A stretch of DNA of 64,000 bases from Nitzschia sp. DOCU1 (GCA_951394045.1 OX595988.1:1512501-1576500); one strand, 5' to 3'. Numbered from the stretch's first letter, positions 33,231-43,658 are shown. Made by a program: numbers and translations. Notes: a model not told the origin generated them from the letters alone.

Positions 33231-33331
33231 CGTTGCCCCAGGTGGAGTTGATAGAGAATGTTGTTGTTGTTTGTTGTTGTTGTTGTGGTGGTGGTGGTGG
33301 TGGTGTTTGCGTAAAACTTTGTTGCGTCGCG
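33087..33331. repeat. 121-bp tandem duplication with TTG/GGT microsatellites
   Basis: Unit 33087-33207 is repeated at 33208-33331, with one extra GGT triplet in the second copy. Each unit contains GTT and GGT microsatellite runs and the sequence TGTCGCAGCCACCGTTGCCC. The period is not a multiple of three, so it changes the reading frame of the overlapping hypothetical gene. Confidence 0.9.
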
Positions 33332-33505
33332 ATGACGGATTGCCTCCGATGCTGCCGACTGACGCGTCGTTGCGCGACGTATGGTGTCGATGCGTAGTGT
33401 GATGGGCAGGTTATGTAGACTTTGTACTAAGGTCTACAGGGTCTCATGTACGGTGTTATTTTTTTGAGGTACGGTCACATACAGTAGGCTTTACCTTTCA
33501 CAACC

Positions 33506-34100
33506 ATGGCAGACGTTGAATCAACATCCACCACTCTAAGACCGTCTGGAGTAAACAACCCCTACACCAGCCTCGACCCGGCGGTGATGCCAACATGGCA
33601 TCCGCTGAATGTTTTGTGGCGACTCTTGTACATGACTTTGGCGCTTTGGGGACTCCACTACTTTGACGCTTACTCTAAATTGATGCACGACCCGAATATT
33701 CGACACGAGTGGTTCAAGATTGGCTTGGCAGCAACTGTCGGTGAGTCTCGTCAGCCTGCTATTAAAAACTTAAATCCGTACTATTACTCATCAACCCCTG
33801 TTTTCTTGGACAGCCCTGTTATTTGTCAAAGCCTATGTGGAACTCTACGCGGGAAAGGTACAAAAGCAAGAGGTCAATTACAAGAATTTTCGGCAGTCGA
33901 CGCATACCGCCATGATAATGATTTTGATATCTTCGTTGGCCTATCACATTGCGCTATGGCCGGTTTATGGGTCGGGTTCGATGCTGGTTATGTTTCTGGT
34001 CGGCATGTTCATTTTGAACTTTTGTTTACTGATGCCGACGTACGTGCAAAACCTGGTGGCATTTGTCTTGTTGACATTCTTCTTGCAGGAATACTCGTAG
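33506..34100 (+). CDS. Small multi-pass membrane protein, two exons
   Basis: Exons 33506-33740 and 33814-34100 join across a 73-bp intron (GTGAGT donor, GACAG acceptor) to give 173 aa. The continuous unspliced frame loses all hydrophobic periodicity after the donor, which supports splicing. The spliced protein has a short polar N-terminus and about four hydrophobic segments: NVLWRLLYMTLALWGL, FKIGLAATVALLFV, AMIMILISSLAYHIALW and MLVMFLVGMFILNFCLLM. The C-terminus is FFLQEYS. The overall plan (VELYAG before a loop with NFRQSTH, then two hydrophobic segments) loosely recalls the TMEM107 family of ciliary transition-zone proteins. That is a weak resemblance, and a pennate diatom has no cilium. 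Function unknown. Confidence 0.7.
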
Positions 34101-34604
34101 AGAAGCGAGTCCAACCGAATCAGGGAAGCAACATCGGGCAGACGGGCTACTATTAGAGTGGAAAGGAATCACAAGGGTCGCTCAATACTTTCTCTCAATA
34201 CGCAATGATGTTCTTGAGTCTCAAAATTGACGGCTCTTGTAGCTCTAGACTACAAGTACTGCCAGAGCTAGAGAAGCTGTGATATTAGATAGAATATCGA
34301 GAATGAATCAATCGTAATTTTAGTCACGTGCGCGCCAGCACCTCTACAGTAGTGGTTCAACATCGCAGCGATGAGGTGGTAGTACTAGAGAGAAACAGGA
34401 AGCACCCGTGGAGAGAAAAGTCAAACACGGTGGAAGTGAGAATGCACAATGAGGATAGTAGAGTCGGTAAAATTATGTCATACCGTTGCGTTGCCTACCG
34501 GTAGTTTTGGTGGCTGTCATTCTTGTTAACTATTTACTTGGGAAACCTCTAGAGCAGCGGCGCTTGATTTTCAATGGTTGTCCGTCTAAACGACAGGTAA
34601 CGAG
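34101..34604. other. Intergenic, no gene seen
   Basis: About 500 bp downstream of the small membrane protein. It contains a short inverted repeat (CTCTTGTAGCTCTAGACTACAAG near 34233-34256 reads as CTTGTAG..CTACAAG). It may form a hairpin terminator-like structure in the 3' UTR. Nothing else is recognised. Confidence 0.4.
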
Positions 34605-36330
34605 CTGCTTTCAACACCCGCGGTGAAAGCATCGCGTTGAAAAACTCGTGTTTTGGGAACACGTCTTGAAAGCCCCGCGTTTAATTGACCGTAGATGGAC
34701 AACCCGGATATTGATGAGGACCCGCTTGAAGCATCGCGTTGTTTTTCTATCGTTTTGCCCGTGTCGAACAACTCGCTGCATGGTGCAAGGAGCGCGTTTC
34801 GTGCAGCGAAGATACAACCCGGAGTAGTGATAAGGACCCACGGACGGTCGAAACACGCAGTAGTTTTGTTGGCGCGCAACAACACGTGATTTTGGAACAC
34901 GTTGAAAGCACCGCGTTGGCTGCAGAGCGTTCCTAACCAACCCGGATATTGATCAGAGCCAGCAGTGAAAGCACGCGATGGCAAAGCAGCAGCGTTGATT
35001 TTCAACGATTCGATTCCAAACAACACGTGATTTGGGAAGCCGCGATGCAGATGCAGCGTACACGGCGGACCCGGATATTGATGAGGACCCGCGTTGAATT
35101 TCCGTGTTTCGCCATAGCGCCGAACATCACGTGATTTGGGAATAAAATAGGCTTCGGGTTTTTTTTGTGGGGAAAGCGCTGCGATAACAGCGCGTTGCAT
35201 GCTGCGGTACACGGTGATCCCGGACCAGCGGTGAGTTCAGCGTGTTGATTTTCTGTTTCGCCTGCACCAAACAACACGTGATTTGGGAAAACGCGGTGAT
35301 ACAGCGCGATGCATGCAGCATACACGGCGAACCCGGATATTGATGAGGACGCGGTGAACTCAGCGCGTTGATTTCACATGTTTCTCCAGCGCCAAACAAC
35401 ACGAGATTTGGGAAACCGCGGTGATCGGAGTGCAATGTGTGCAGCTTACACGGCATGTGCGTGGCACGCGGTGAAAGCAGCCCCTTGGTCTCCAATAGTT
35501 TCGCCTGCACCGAACAACATGATATTTCGGAACATGGTGAAAGCAGCGAGTTGACATGCAGTGTAGATAGAGTACCCGTATATTGATGATTACCCGCGGT
35601 GAAAGCCCGCGGTGAATTCAGCGTGTTGATTTTCTGTTTCGCCTGCACCGAACAACACATGATTTGGGGAAAAGCATTGATGACAGCGCGATGCATGCAG
35701 CTGACACCGCGATCTCGGATTTGATGAGGACCGGCGGTGTACGCACGCGGTGAGTTCAGCGTTTTGATTTTCTGTTTCGCCTGCACCGAACAAAACACGA
35801 GATTTGGGAAACACGCGTTGAAGACAGCGCGATGCATGCAGCATACACGGCGAACCCGGATATTGATGAGGACCCGCGGTGAACTCAGCGCGTTAATTTT
35901 CCTGTTTCGCCTGCACCGAACAACACGTGATTTCGGAAACCGCGTTGATAACAGCGCGATACGTGCAGCTTACACGGCAAACCCGGATATTGATGAGGAC
36001 CCGCGGTGAAAGCACGCGGTGAACTCAGCGCGTTGATTTCCCATGTTTCGCCATAGCGCCAAACAAGACTTGATTTGGGAAACCACGGTGATACAAGCGC
36101 GATGCATGCAGCTCACACGGCGAACCCGGATATTGGTGAAGACCTGCGGTGAAAAAAGCGCGTTGAATTCCATTAGTTTCACAAGCGCCAAACAACACGA
36201 GATTTGGGAAACAGCGGTGATCGCGGTGCGGTGCCATGCAGCGTAGATGGCGAACCCGGATATTGATTAGGCTCTGCGGCACGCACCCGGTGATCGTGAA
36301 AGCAACGCGTTGGTTTCGAGCATCCGGATA
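34605..36330. repeat. Degenerate tandem array, about 12-13 units of 105-145 bp
   Basis: The anchors CCCGGATATTGATGAGGACC, AACACGTGATTTGGGAA and GCGATGCATGCAG recur in fixed order through the region. GATTTGGGAA-like anchors fall near 34655, 34890, 35028, 35131, 35278, 35404, 35520, 35659, 35801, 35930, 36069 and 36199. Units are diverged and vary in length, so this is an old array and not a fresh satellite. On the minus strand most units can be read as FPNHVLFGAGET and HQYPGSPC-type peptides, but the frame changes between units. No LTR or terminal repeats are seen. It lies between two host genes. Confidence 0.85.
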
Positions 36331-36565
36331 ATATGATCTCGTCCAAAGTTTAGCACTGGCACATCACATGATAGGAGCATCAGCTCATATCACCTTTCGC
36401 CCTTGCCTTTTATGTTTCCACATCTTTAATAAACATTTGAATGGGCTATCCTTTTAGGCGAAGCATGGTTTGGTGTCCTTGTACAAATAATTGTTGATCT
36501 CATCTCTCCGCAGCAGTTTCTGCATCCAACGACGACCTGCGAAAATCATTGCCAAAGTCGGCAGA

Positions 36566-38956
36566 ATGGACCAGAGCTGGGTGGGATGGGCCGAACTATC
36601 CAAGCCGTTGTGGAAAGAGCATGTCGAATCCACCATTGTATCTGCCGGCAAGATGACTGCCGTGCATCTCTGTTTCCCAGACTGCCCCTTGGCATCTACA
36701 GTTGTCCTGACTGTGGAATCTCCTCTTGCGGAGGACGACGACGAGGGCGTCGATGTACGAATTCACCCGGTACTTTTTGAATTCATGATTCGGGTCCGCT
36801 CGACTTGGATCCAAATAAAAGAAAGAAAGGAGGAATGCCTTCCTGTCGATCTACGAAAGGGTCATACAGTGGCAAGGATTGGACCACTTCCCGTGGAGCC
36901 GTTACTGCCTTCAATCGATCATGATTTGATTGCCGAACGACGTTGGCAGGTATCCGTTGTTTCGGTGGAAGATTTACCAAAGAGCAACGTACACGTGTTT
37001 CTTTCTTGTATTTTTATGGACAATGACCTTAGCGAATACCGAGACACAGTCTCGGCCGACTTTTTTGAGTTTACGATTCAAAATTGTTTGGTTGGACGTG
37101 TGATCAGGAAGGGTTCCGTCGCCGTCGTGGCTTGTAAATACGGCTTTGCCATCGTGGAACTCACTGAAATCCAATGGACGAGTGGAGAAGGGTCCGAGAC
37201 TACGACTTGTAGTGAAGATATTGCCTATCGTATACCCGTGGATTCTAGGTCCTGGGAAATGCACCTTGACATTCCCGAGACTGCTTACTCTCATTCCATG
37301 GCGACGGGCAACGGCGATGTTACCCTCTGGGAGTCTAGTATTCCAGGCTACGAACCCTTGCAAGATCAAATCATGGCGCTTGTTTCTACAAAGTCGAGTC
37401 CCGCGGCTCCGACTGCAGTCCTTCTGTGTGGTTGTCCAGGGGTTGGCAAAAGTCGCCTCGCATCGTCTGTGGCCTACGAGCATTCGATTCAGAGGGCACA
37501 AGAATCATCATCAACAACTACTACTACTACTTCTACCAATGCGATATTCTACTTGTCAGTACGGGACTTGATTCTTCGAGCTGTGACCGAGTCGGATCTA
37601 TTCCAAGCTGTCATTCAGCCGAGCATTCGAACTTGCACGCTTTGGATTCTAGATGATTTGCACCTACTCGAAAGGGATGATAGTGGAGAGGAAGCCTCGC
37701 AATTTGATGTTGAATACACGTCAGTGTGCAACGCCATCCTTCAAGCAATCGATACATACCACTCTTCTTGCTTTATTTTGGGGGTCGGTCAGGTGACGTC
37801 GAAGCTTCCTGCCACGTTCACCAAGAATGGCCGTTTTGAAAAGCAAATTGAAATGTTGCCTCCCACACAATCGCAGAGGGTTGCCATTTGGAATCACTTG
37901 CTGCTCAACGATGTTCCGATTGAATCGATTCGCACCACTTGGCGGGAAGCGCTTGCAAAAAATTCCGCCGGATGCGTTGCCGCCGATCTGGTACGAGCAC
38001 ATCAAGATGCCTGGACTCGATGCTGGGCCCGAAATTCTCAGGAAGAGATGTTAGCAAGCTTTGAATGGGAGGACCTGCGAGAAGCTATGCGCCACTGTAT
38101 TCCGTCACAGCTGTCCGAACTTGACGTTACTAAGCCAAGGGTCTTTCCCTCTGATTGGAGCTTCAAAGAAATACATCAAGAATGCTGGAAGTCTATTGCG
38201 GGGTATGAAAAACTGAAAATTGATGTATTCCGGCAAGTTGTTGTGCCATGGAAGCAACTACTACAATGGGATGAATCACAGGCCACGGAAGAATCCTGGA
38301 TAGATCCACCACCTGGAGTTCTCTTTCACGGGGAGTCGGGCTGTGGGAAAACGGAGGCAGTAAAATGTTTGGCAGGTTCGCTGGGACTGTCGATGATTCA
38401 GGTGCGGGCATCGGATGTGTTAGACAAATGGTTAGGAGGATCTGAAGCTCTTCTGCGCTCCCTTTTTGCAAGAGCCAGAGCCGCTGCACCATGTATTCTA
38501 TTCATCGACGAAATCGACTCCATTGCGTGCAATCGTGCCGAGGACGACACCAACGAGTCGTCATCACGCATTCTTTCGACTCTGCTAAACGAAATGGACG
38601 GCGTCTCGAGCGAGGTACGAAAAGGCAAAATTTTGGTGGCTGCATGCACCAACCGCTTAGAGGCGCTCGATGCTGCGCTGCTCCGTCCTGGCCGTATTCA
38701 GGAGCACTTTCAACTTCTTCGACCGACTCCTAAAGACTTGGTGTGCATCTTGAATCTTTACCTTGAGAGGGTACCAACAAGTCAAGGTGTGAATAGGGAA
38801 CAAATTGCAGCTGCTCTATTCGCCAAGAAATGCGCCGGGGCCGATGTCGAGGGTCTCATCCGCGAAGTTTGTTTCCTGGCCTTTAGGAATGCCGAAACGT
38901 TCAATTCCATCGAAGTCTCACCTGATGAATTTTCCAAGGCCATTGCGACGTTGTAA
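36566..38956 (+). CDS. Divergent two-domain AAA+ ATPase (PEX1/AFG2-like)
   Basis: 796 aa from the first in-frame ATG (36566); the open frame extends upstream only to a TTG. An N-terminal domain of about 260 residues is unrecognised. D1 has Walker A GCPGVGKS (about residue 289) but a Walker B of LWILDDLH (about 355), with D in place of the catalytic E. D2 is standard, with Walker A GESGCGKT (about 588), pore-loop segment KWLGGSE, Walker B ILFIDEIDSI (about 641) and ALLRPGR. A degenerate D1 with a DDL Walker B and an active D2 is the pattern of PEX1. The D2 sequence also resembles AFG2/CDC48 relatives. Type II AAA proteins form hexamers that unfold or extract proteins. It is convergent with the SLC4 gene, 47 bp apart. 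Exact orthology is open. Confidence 0.75.
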   Translation: MDQSWVGWAELSKPLWKEHVESTIVSAGKMTAVHLCFPDCPLASTVVLTVESPLAEDDDEGVDVRIHPVLFEFMIRVRSTWIQIKERKEECLPVDLRKGHTVARIGPLPVEPLLPSIDHDLIAERRWQVSVVSVEDLPKSNVHVFLSCIFMDNDLSEYRDTVSADFFEFTIQNCLVGRVIRKGSVAVVACKYGFAIVELTEIQWTSGEGSETTTCSEDIAYRIPVDSRSWEMHLDIPETAYSHSMATGNGDVTLWESSIPGYEPLQDQIMALVSTKSSPAAPTAVLLCGCPGVGKSRLASSVAYEHSIQRAQESSSTTTTTTSTNAIFYLSVRDLILRAVTESDLFQAVIQPSIRTCTLWILDDLHLLERDDSGEEASQFDVEYTSVCNAILQAIDTYHSSCFILGVGQVTSKLPATFTKNGRFEKQIEMLPPTQSQRVAIWNHLLLNDVPIESIRTTWREALAKNSAGCVAADLVRAHQDAWTRCWARNSQEEMLASFEWEDLREAMRHCIPSQLSELDVTKPRVFPSDWSFKEIHQECWKSIAGYEKLKIDVFRQVVVPWKQLLQWDESQATEESWIDPPPGVLFHGESGCGKTEAVKCLAGSLGLSMIQVRASDVLDKWLGGSEALLRSLFARARAAAPCILFIDEIDSIACNRAEDDTNESSSRILSTLLNEMDGVSSEVRKGKILVAACTNRLEALDAALLRPGRIQEHFQLLRPTPKDLVCILNLYLERVPTSQGVNREQIAAALFAKKCAGADVEGLIREVCFLAFRNAETFNSIEVSPDEFSKAIATL

Positions 38957-39003
38957 TGCAGTCTTGCCCCGGCGAGAGCCACTTCAACAACTTCTATTTT
39001 AGT

Positions 39004-41055
39004 TTAGTCGAAAAAACCATCGTCAATGTGCTTGCTTGGAGTAGGATCACCCAGTTCCACTAGCTCCTCTTCAGAGAAGATCTTGGGCAACGCAAGTGCC
39101 CGAATCGCCATGAGCAGACCGATCACACTCGGGAAGAAAATGGCTGTCGAAGGATTCGATTTGAACGTCCACAACCCCATCAGGCAGACCGCTTGAATAA
39201 ATGTGAATAGACCCATCCTTGACCGCCCCAGCGTCTGAATTGGATGATCCTCTGGCAGCCGCTTTTTCTCAACGAAACTGTCACGTACTCTCTGGAGAAA
39301 TGAGTTTCCACTCATCAGCTTCCGTCCAAGGAACAGGAATACACCAGACACAACGGGGATTGGAACCAAGCGAATGTATGGTAGTAATAGCAGCGACCCA
39401 GCAATCATCGCATGGATGACAAAACCTGTCAAACGTGTTTCGACGACATCAACGATCTCGATTTTCTCCGTCTCTGGGTTGAATTTTGTATCGGTCATTG
39501 CTCTAACATGATTCATCGATTGTACGGTTGCTCCACACATCCATGGCAAACCAAAGATTGACAAGACTATAGTGAAGAATCAAAAGTCAAAATAAGCCCC
39601 AGCAAAAAGCGTTCAGTGGGCGAACCAAAGCAGACGTACCTCCAGTGATCAGGCCCAGAGCCACCATATCCAAGTTGTATGCCGAACCCTTTTTCAGCTC
39701 GTTTTCTGGGTTGTTTACAACCCTGACACTGATATTTTGGTCCATGTAGAACAGAGCCGTCAACAAAAGAGCCGGAAGACTGCACAGCAACTTCGTTTTG
39801 AGGTCGATGGAGTTGAATGGAACGAGGAAGGATCGTCCACCCGCCAATTGAAACGTATCAGGCAACGAAAGAGTTTGAACACCATACTTCTTGATGAAGG
39901 GAAGTGAGTTAAGGGATGACATGGCAATAAAAATTATCGCCGGCCCAAAGTCTTTCACAAGCGTTCTGATTTTCTGGTTCAGAAATTTGCCGCTACCGAA
40001 GGCGGTTACGGTCATGGTCGACCAGAAAGTTGTCAAGGCCATGCCCAGGGCAACAAAAGGTGTCGTGAGATTCATTGGGTCTGCCTGTGCAAAGTTTCTT
40101 CGAAGCGACGCCAGGGCCTCGTATATGAAATTCAAACTCAGTAAAGCGTTGAAGATCTCGTCTGTAAAACGCGTACAGAATCGGATCAATGTGCTCGATC
40201 CACCTAAACCCAAAAAGGTGAAAAAGAGACTAGTCCACAGACCGACCCACGTGTATATGGGAAAGAAAGGCGCGTTGTTGATTGTACAGAACCTGAAGAG
40301 CCCCGAAATAAAAGCCAGGGTCAAACCTGTCGGGGCGATGAACGCCATCGGCTGGCCGCAGAAAATGGCGTACGCCTGCCGATTGAGTGCCACAGATCAT
40401 CGTGAGTCACTATTTAAAAAAAGATAGAGTGGTCCACCATATATGTTTCTTACCATCCCGCTGGCCCCGGCACTTAAAAGAAACTCGACGACGCCGATGG
40501 AGTTGTTTGTAATTTGTGACGCGATGGTACCGAAACTGATCGCTGGTGCAAGGCATGCAAAATACAGAAAGATAATAGCTGGCACGACCTTCTTGAGGTT
40601 CTTAAAACCATCAGTCCAGTCCGACACGTACACCTTGCTTCTTTTGATCACATCTTGTCTACAAGCAGGGAAAAGAGTAAGTCTACCATTGATTCATCAG
40701 AAACATACCCAAACGTAGGTCGAACGTACTTCATTAGCTCCGACACTGGTTGCGTCAATGGCCGGATCCAAGAGTAATCCTTCCCGCTGCTACGCTCAAG
40801 CCTCTCAAAGAAAGTCTTCGCGATCAAAAGTGGGTGCCGATATCGGTTCTCTTTTATCCTCTTCTTATTGCTTCGGGACACAGGGCCCGAGAAATCTTGA
40901 GACATTGGTTGCCCTTGCATCCTTCTGACTCCAAGGGCCGAAGTCGGCAGAGTCGACTGGAAACAAAGACATTCCGGGGCAAAGTATACCAATATCAACA
41001 CGAGAGTAGTCGCCCAGCGGACATAATCATTTCTTCTGCTATGTTGCATGCTCAT
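39004..41055 (-). CDS. Plastid-targeted SLC4-type bicarbonate transporter, four exons
   Basis: Exons 40709-41055, 40454-40658, 39640-40375 and 39004-39566 (introns 50, 78 and 73 bp, all GT-AG) give 616 aa with no phase conflict. Each junction restores SLC4 homology: FG-QDVIKRS, ASGM-AYAIFCGQP, GLITG-VLSIFGLPWM. Hallmarks are YFACLAPAISFG, CGQPMAFIAPTG, GLPWMCGATVQSMNHV and TRLTGFVIH. The first 30 residues are a signal peptide, then CLC|FQS with phenylalanine at +1, then a Ser/Arg-rich stretch. That is the diatom ASAFAP-like code for import into the four-membrane plastid. In this family the protein exchanges or cotransports HCO3-. Here it probably moves bicarbonate over the chloroplast envelope as part of the CO2-concentrating mechanism. 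The start at 41055 was preferred over an upstream TTG because it opens the signal peptide. Confidence 0.88.
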
Positions 41056-41608
41056 CACGCCTCGATAAATGGGCGTCTTTCTTGAAGAAATGGCTTTCTG
41101 GTGGATCTTCGAGCCTTTTGGTGGATCTGCAACTCGCAATTGACTTTGGGATTCAGGCTTCCAGCTTTCAGTTCATGGAGGGATGGATCAAAACACGCTG
41201 GTCATCGACACTTGGCATGAACATCCAAACAAATTTGGCCAAGAAAGGATGTCGGTGGAAACTTTCAAGAAGACAGCGCTCTTCATCCGCACATTTGATT
41301 TGATGTATGTGGCATCCACCGTCGCATGCGTATGCGATCGGTAGAGATTAGGTGCCAGAAAGGCCGGCTGGCTCGCCAAAAGATTCGTCTTCCATCCCAT
41401 CCGACGTCATGACCGAAGAACCGAATGTTACGTATGTTGTATCATACGTACTACAGCAGATACCTTGGGAGGGTGTTACTATCATTGCTGGATGGGATCT
41501 ATTATCGGTAGTAACATAGCAAGTAACCTTCTCTTACCGGTAGTTGGTAAACCAATTTGAAAGACACTGGGAATGTTGTTACAGATCTGCATAGGACCGA
41601 TTTCTGGT
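41056..41608. other. Promoter side of the SLC4 gene and 3' flank of ARP6
   Basis: 553 bp with no gene recognised. It contains a partial inverted pair of TTACCGGTAG and TATCGGTAGTAAC near 41500-41545. It presumably holds the SLC4 promoter and the ARP6 3' UTR. Confidence 0.4.
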
Positions 41609-43555
41609 CTATACGCAGGTACCGCCGTTGGCCATTAGCAAGCGGCCGTATGCTTTTCGCTTTCCAGCACTTTCCCATTCGTCTCGGCTTATACTCCATT
41701 CTGTGTAGGGTGACTGGGCCATCAATTCTTTGGCACCCAGCCACGCTCGTTCTACGGGAGAGTCATCCACTTCGATCTTCACCTCGTACTCTGAGGGCGC
41801 CAGTTCCCTCACTTCCATTTCCAGCCGAGCTTTAAGATTGGAAATCTTGGCGAGCCCTCCCACAACGTAAATACTCCTGTATAGTGCCGCATGGAAATGA
41901 TCAGGACACCCCTGAATAGATTGAATAATTGCCGGAGCGAGGCCCACCAACTCTGACGGAAAACCAGCATCAGCAGGGCGGAATAAAAGTTCGGGTATCG
42001 CGAATCGTTCCACTGAAACTCGCAAGGCTTGTTCCTCTTCTTGTTGCTCCCGCCTCCTTCGTTCTTCCTCTTTTCGTTGCTGCAACAATTGCTTCCTTCG
42101 TTGTTCAATTGTTTGTTCCTCGTCATCATCGTCGTCTTCGTCATCATCCAGATCTTCCTTGCTACCTTTCGTCTTTGCCTTTTGCGCTTCTTCTTCATCT
42201 CCATCAGCATCGTCACCACTATCGCTCTTGTCGCCATCGTCCTCGTCACCTTCCTCAGCCTCAAAATCCTCATCGTCTTCGTCATCGTCATCTTCTTCTT
42301 CCTCGGCTTGTGCATCTTCAGTCGCCTTTCGTTCTAGGTCTTTTTGAAGCGCAGCTGGTATCCGAATAATCCCCTGATACGAGGTCTGATAGTCCGGAAG
42401 AAGGTAGTCCCGATCATAGATTCGTCTCCCTGACGGTTTTTGACGAGCTTGTTGCATATCCCGATCGAACTCCAGCGATACAAATGAAAGCTTCTCCAAT
42501 ACATCCTTCAATATATGCTCTTGATCCATCAAGTTGTACTGTCGATAGCTCATGTAGTACTTGAGAATATTAATCAAGTGTCGACCTCCCATGGGTAGTC
42601 GACGGATGGCCCCCGGTTCGATTGCCTTTCTACGAAAGGTAGGAACAATCAAACTCGAGCTCCAACCCAAATCTACTGTACAAGAGGTTCGATAGGTAGC
42701 ATGTTCGTGCGCCGCGCAAATGGTCGAGTTGCCAAAGCCGACATGAGCCACTCCAAAGTCTTCCATCCATACATAGACCATTTGATCGATCAAAAGACGT
42801 GGGCAATGTGGAGGAATCAAAATAACTACAGCGATCGAGTGCGAAGCAATCGTCTTGGCGGGTAGCGTCGTTTGCTTGGCCGAGCGCCCGGCACTGACTT
42901 TCCACCCAAAGGCCGCGGCGGCTTCGGTTTGAAGTGGAATTGATACACCCATCAAATCCAGTAAACGCTTCCAAACTTGCGTTTGATTGCCCATATTGCA
43001 AATCAAGCCTCGTTCCAGGCTTCTCGTGACAGCCACTAAGGAATTCGGGTTTTGGACTCGACCCAGCTCGTCTCCCACCAACAAAGTGATTTGATGTGCC
43101 AGACGTGCCGTCACGTTGGGAAGATATCGCGGCTGATCGTCTGTGATCCACCCGTATTTGAGTGTATCTCCACCATTGTCAATAATCAGTGTGTGGGTGG
43201 GAGGCGGAGTAGACGAGCTAGCCGCCTTTGCCTTCTTCTTGTCTGCCGAAGGGGAAGCCGGCACCTTTTTCTTTTTGGATTTGGGCGGCGCCGTTGGAGA
43301 ATCGCCAGCTCGTGGTCGCTTCTTCGGTTCTGCCTTTTTGGGAGGGGAATCGGCTACTACTACCGGGGCAGCAGCATCAGGAGGAGGAGCCGGAGCCTTA
43401 CTGGGTTCTGCTGCCTCTGTCGTCATGGTGCTGTAACGGTTTTGGATTGTGCCTGTTGTTGGATCGGATCGGATCGGATCGGCCCTCCATTGCCATTGTG
43501 GTCGTCGTGTGGTGGTAAAGTGGTAGGTCGTCGTCGGTGGGTGCAGAGGATCCAT
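41609..43555 (-). CDS. ARP6: Actin-related protein 6 with an acidic insert
   Basis: Up to 648 aa from ATG 43553-43555. A second in-frame ATG at 43424-43426 (MTTEAAEP) gives 605 aa and may be the real start. A basic, proline-rich tail with NLS-like KKRPRAG and KSKKKKV precedes the actin fold: LIIDNGGDTLKYGW (phosphate-1 loop), CTVDLGWSSSLIVP (phosphate-2 loop), GGRHLINILKYYMSYRQYN, and C-terminal FAIPELLFRPADAGF, VVGGLAKISN and WLGAKELMAQ. The FVSLEFDRDM segment matches ARP6, the subunit of SWR1-type complexes that deposit H2A.Z. ARP6 is normally near 400-430 aa. The excess is the tail plus an insert of about 100 residues dominated by D and E, followed by an E/R/Q coiled coil. A gypsy element lies 104 bp upstream of the first ATG. 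Confidence 0.87.
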   Translation of the reverse strand: MDPLHPPTTTYHFTTTRRPQWQWRADPIRSDPTTGTIQNRYSTMTTEAAEPSKAPAPPPDAAAPVVVADSPPKKAEPKKRPRAGDSPTAPPKSKKKKVPASPSADKKKAKAASSSTPPPTHTLIIDNGGDTLKYGWITDDQPRYLPNVTARLAHQITLLVGDELGRVQNPNSLVAVTRSLERGLICNMGNQTQVWKRLLDLMGVSIPLQTEAAAAFGWKVSAGRSAKQTTLPAKTIASHSIAVVILIPPHCPRLLIDQMVYVWMEDFGVAHVGFGNSTICAAHEHATYRTSCTVDLGWSSSLIVPTFRRKAIEPGAIRRLPMGGRHLINILKYYMSYRQYNLMDQEHILKDVLEKLSFVSLEFDRDMQQARQKPSGRRIYDRDYLLPDYQTSYQGIIRIPAALQKDLERKATEDAQAEEEEDDDDEDDEDFEAEEGDEDDGDKSDSGDDADGDEEEAQKAKTKGSKEDLDDDEDDDDDEEQTIEQRRKQLLQQRKEEERRRREQQEEEQALRVSVERFAIPELLFRPADAGFPSELVGLAPAIIQSIQGCPDHFHAALYRSIYVVGGLAKISNLKARLEMEVRELAPSEYEVKIEVDDSPVERAWLGAKELMAQSPYTEWSISRDEWESAGKRKAYGRLLMANGGTCV

Positions 43556-43658
43556 CCGATCGATCGACTTTTCGCGCCAGATAGCGCGATTAATTCAAGG
43601 GCTTCGCCGACGGGACTCCCTCATCCGATCGAAGGTTCGCCGAACGACGAGATGGCCT

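Noticed and set aside
33506..34100. Firm TMEM107 assignment
   Set aside because: Only size and a loose pattern agree, and the host lineage has no cilium in vegetative cells.
33506..34156. Unspliced 216-codon reading of the small membrane protein
   Set aside because: Sequence after the GTGAGT donor loses hydrophobic periodicity, while the spliced phase continues with clear membrane helices to a proper stop.
34586..36282. Long minus-strand frames of 200-236 codons in the tandem array
   Set aside because: They come from repeat units read through in different phases. There is no single frame, domain or ATG logic, so I list the region as a repeat and not as genes.
34605..36330. CRISPR-like array
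   Set aside because: The repeats are long, diverged and contiguous with no unique spacers, and the DNA is eukaryotic.
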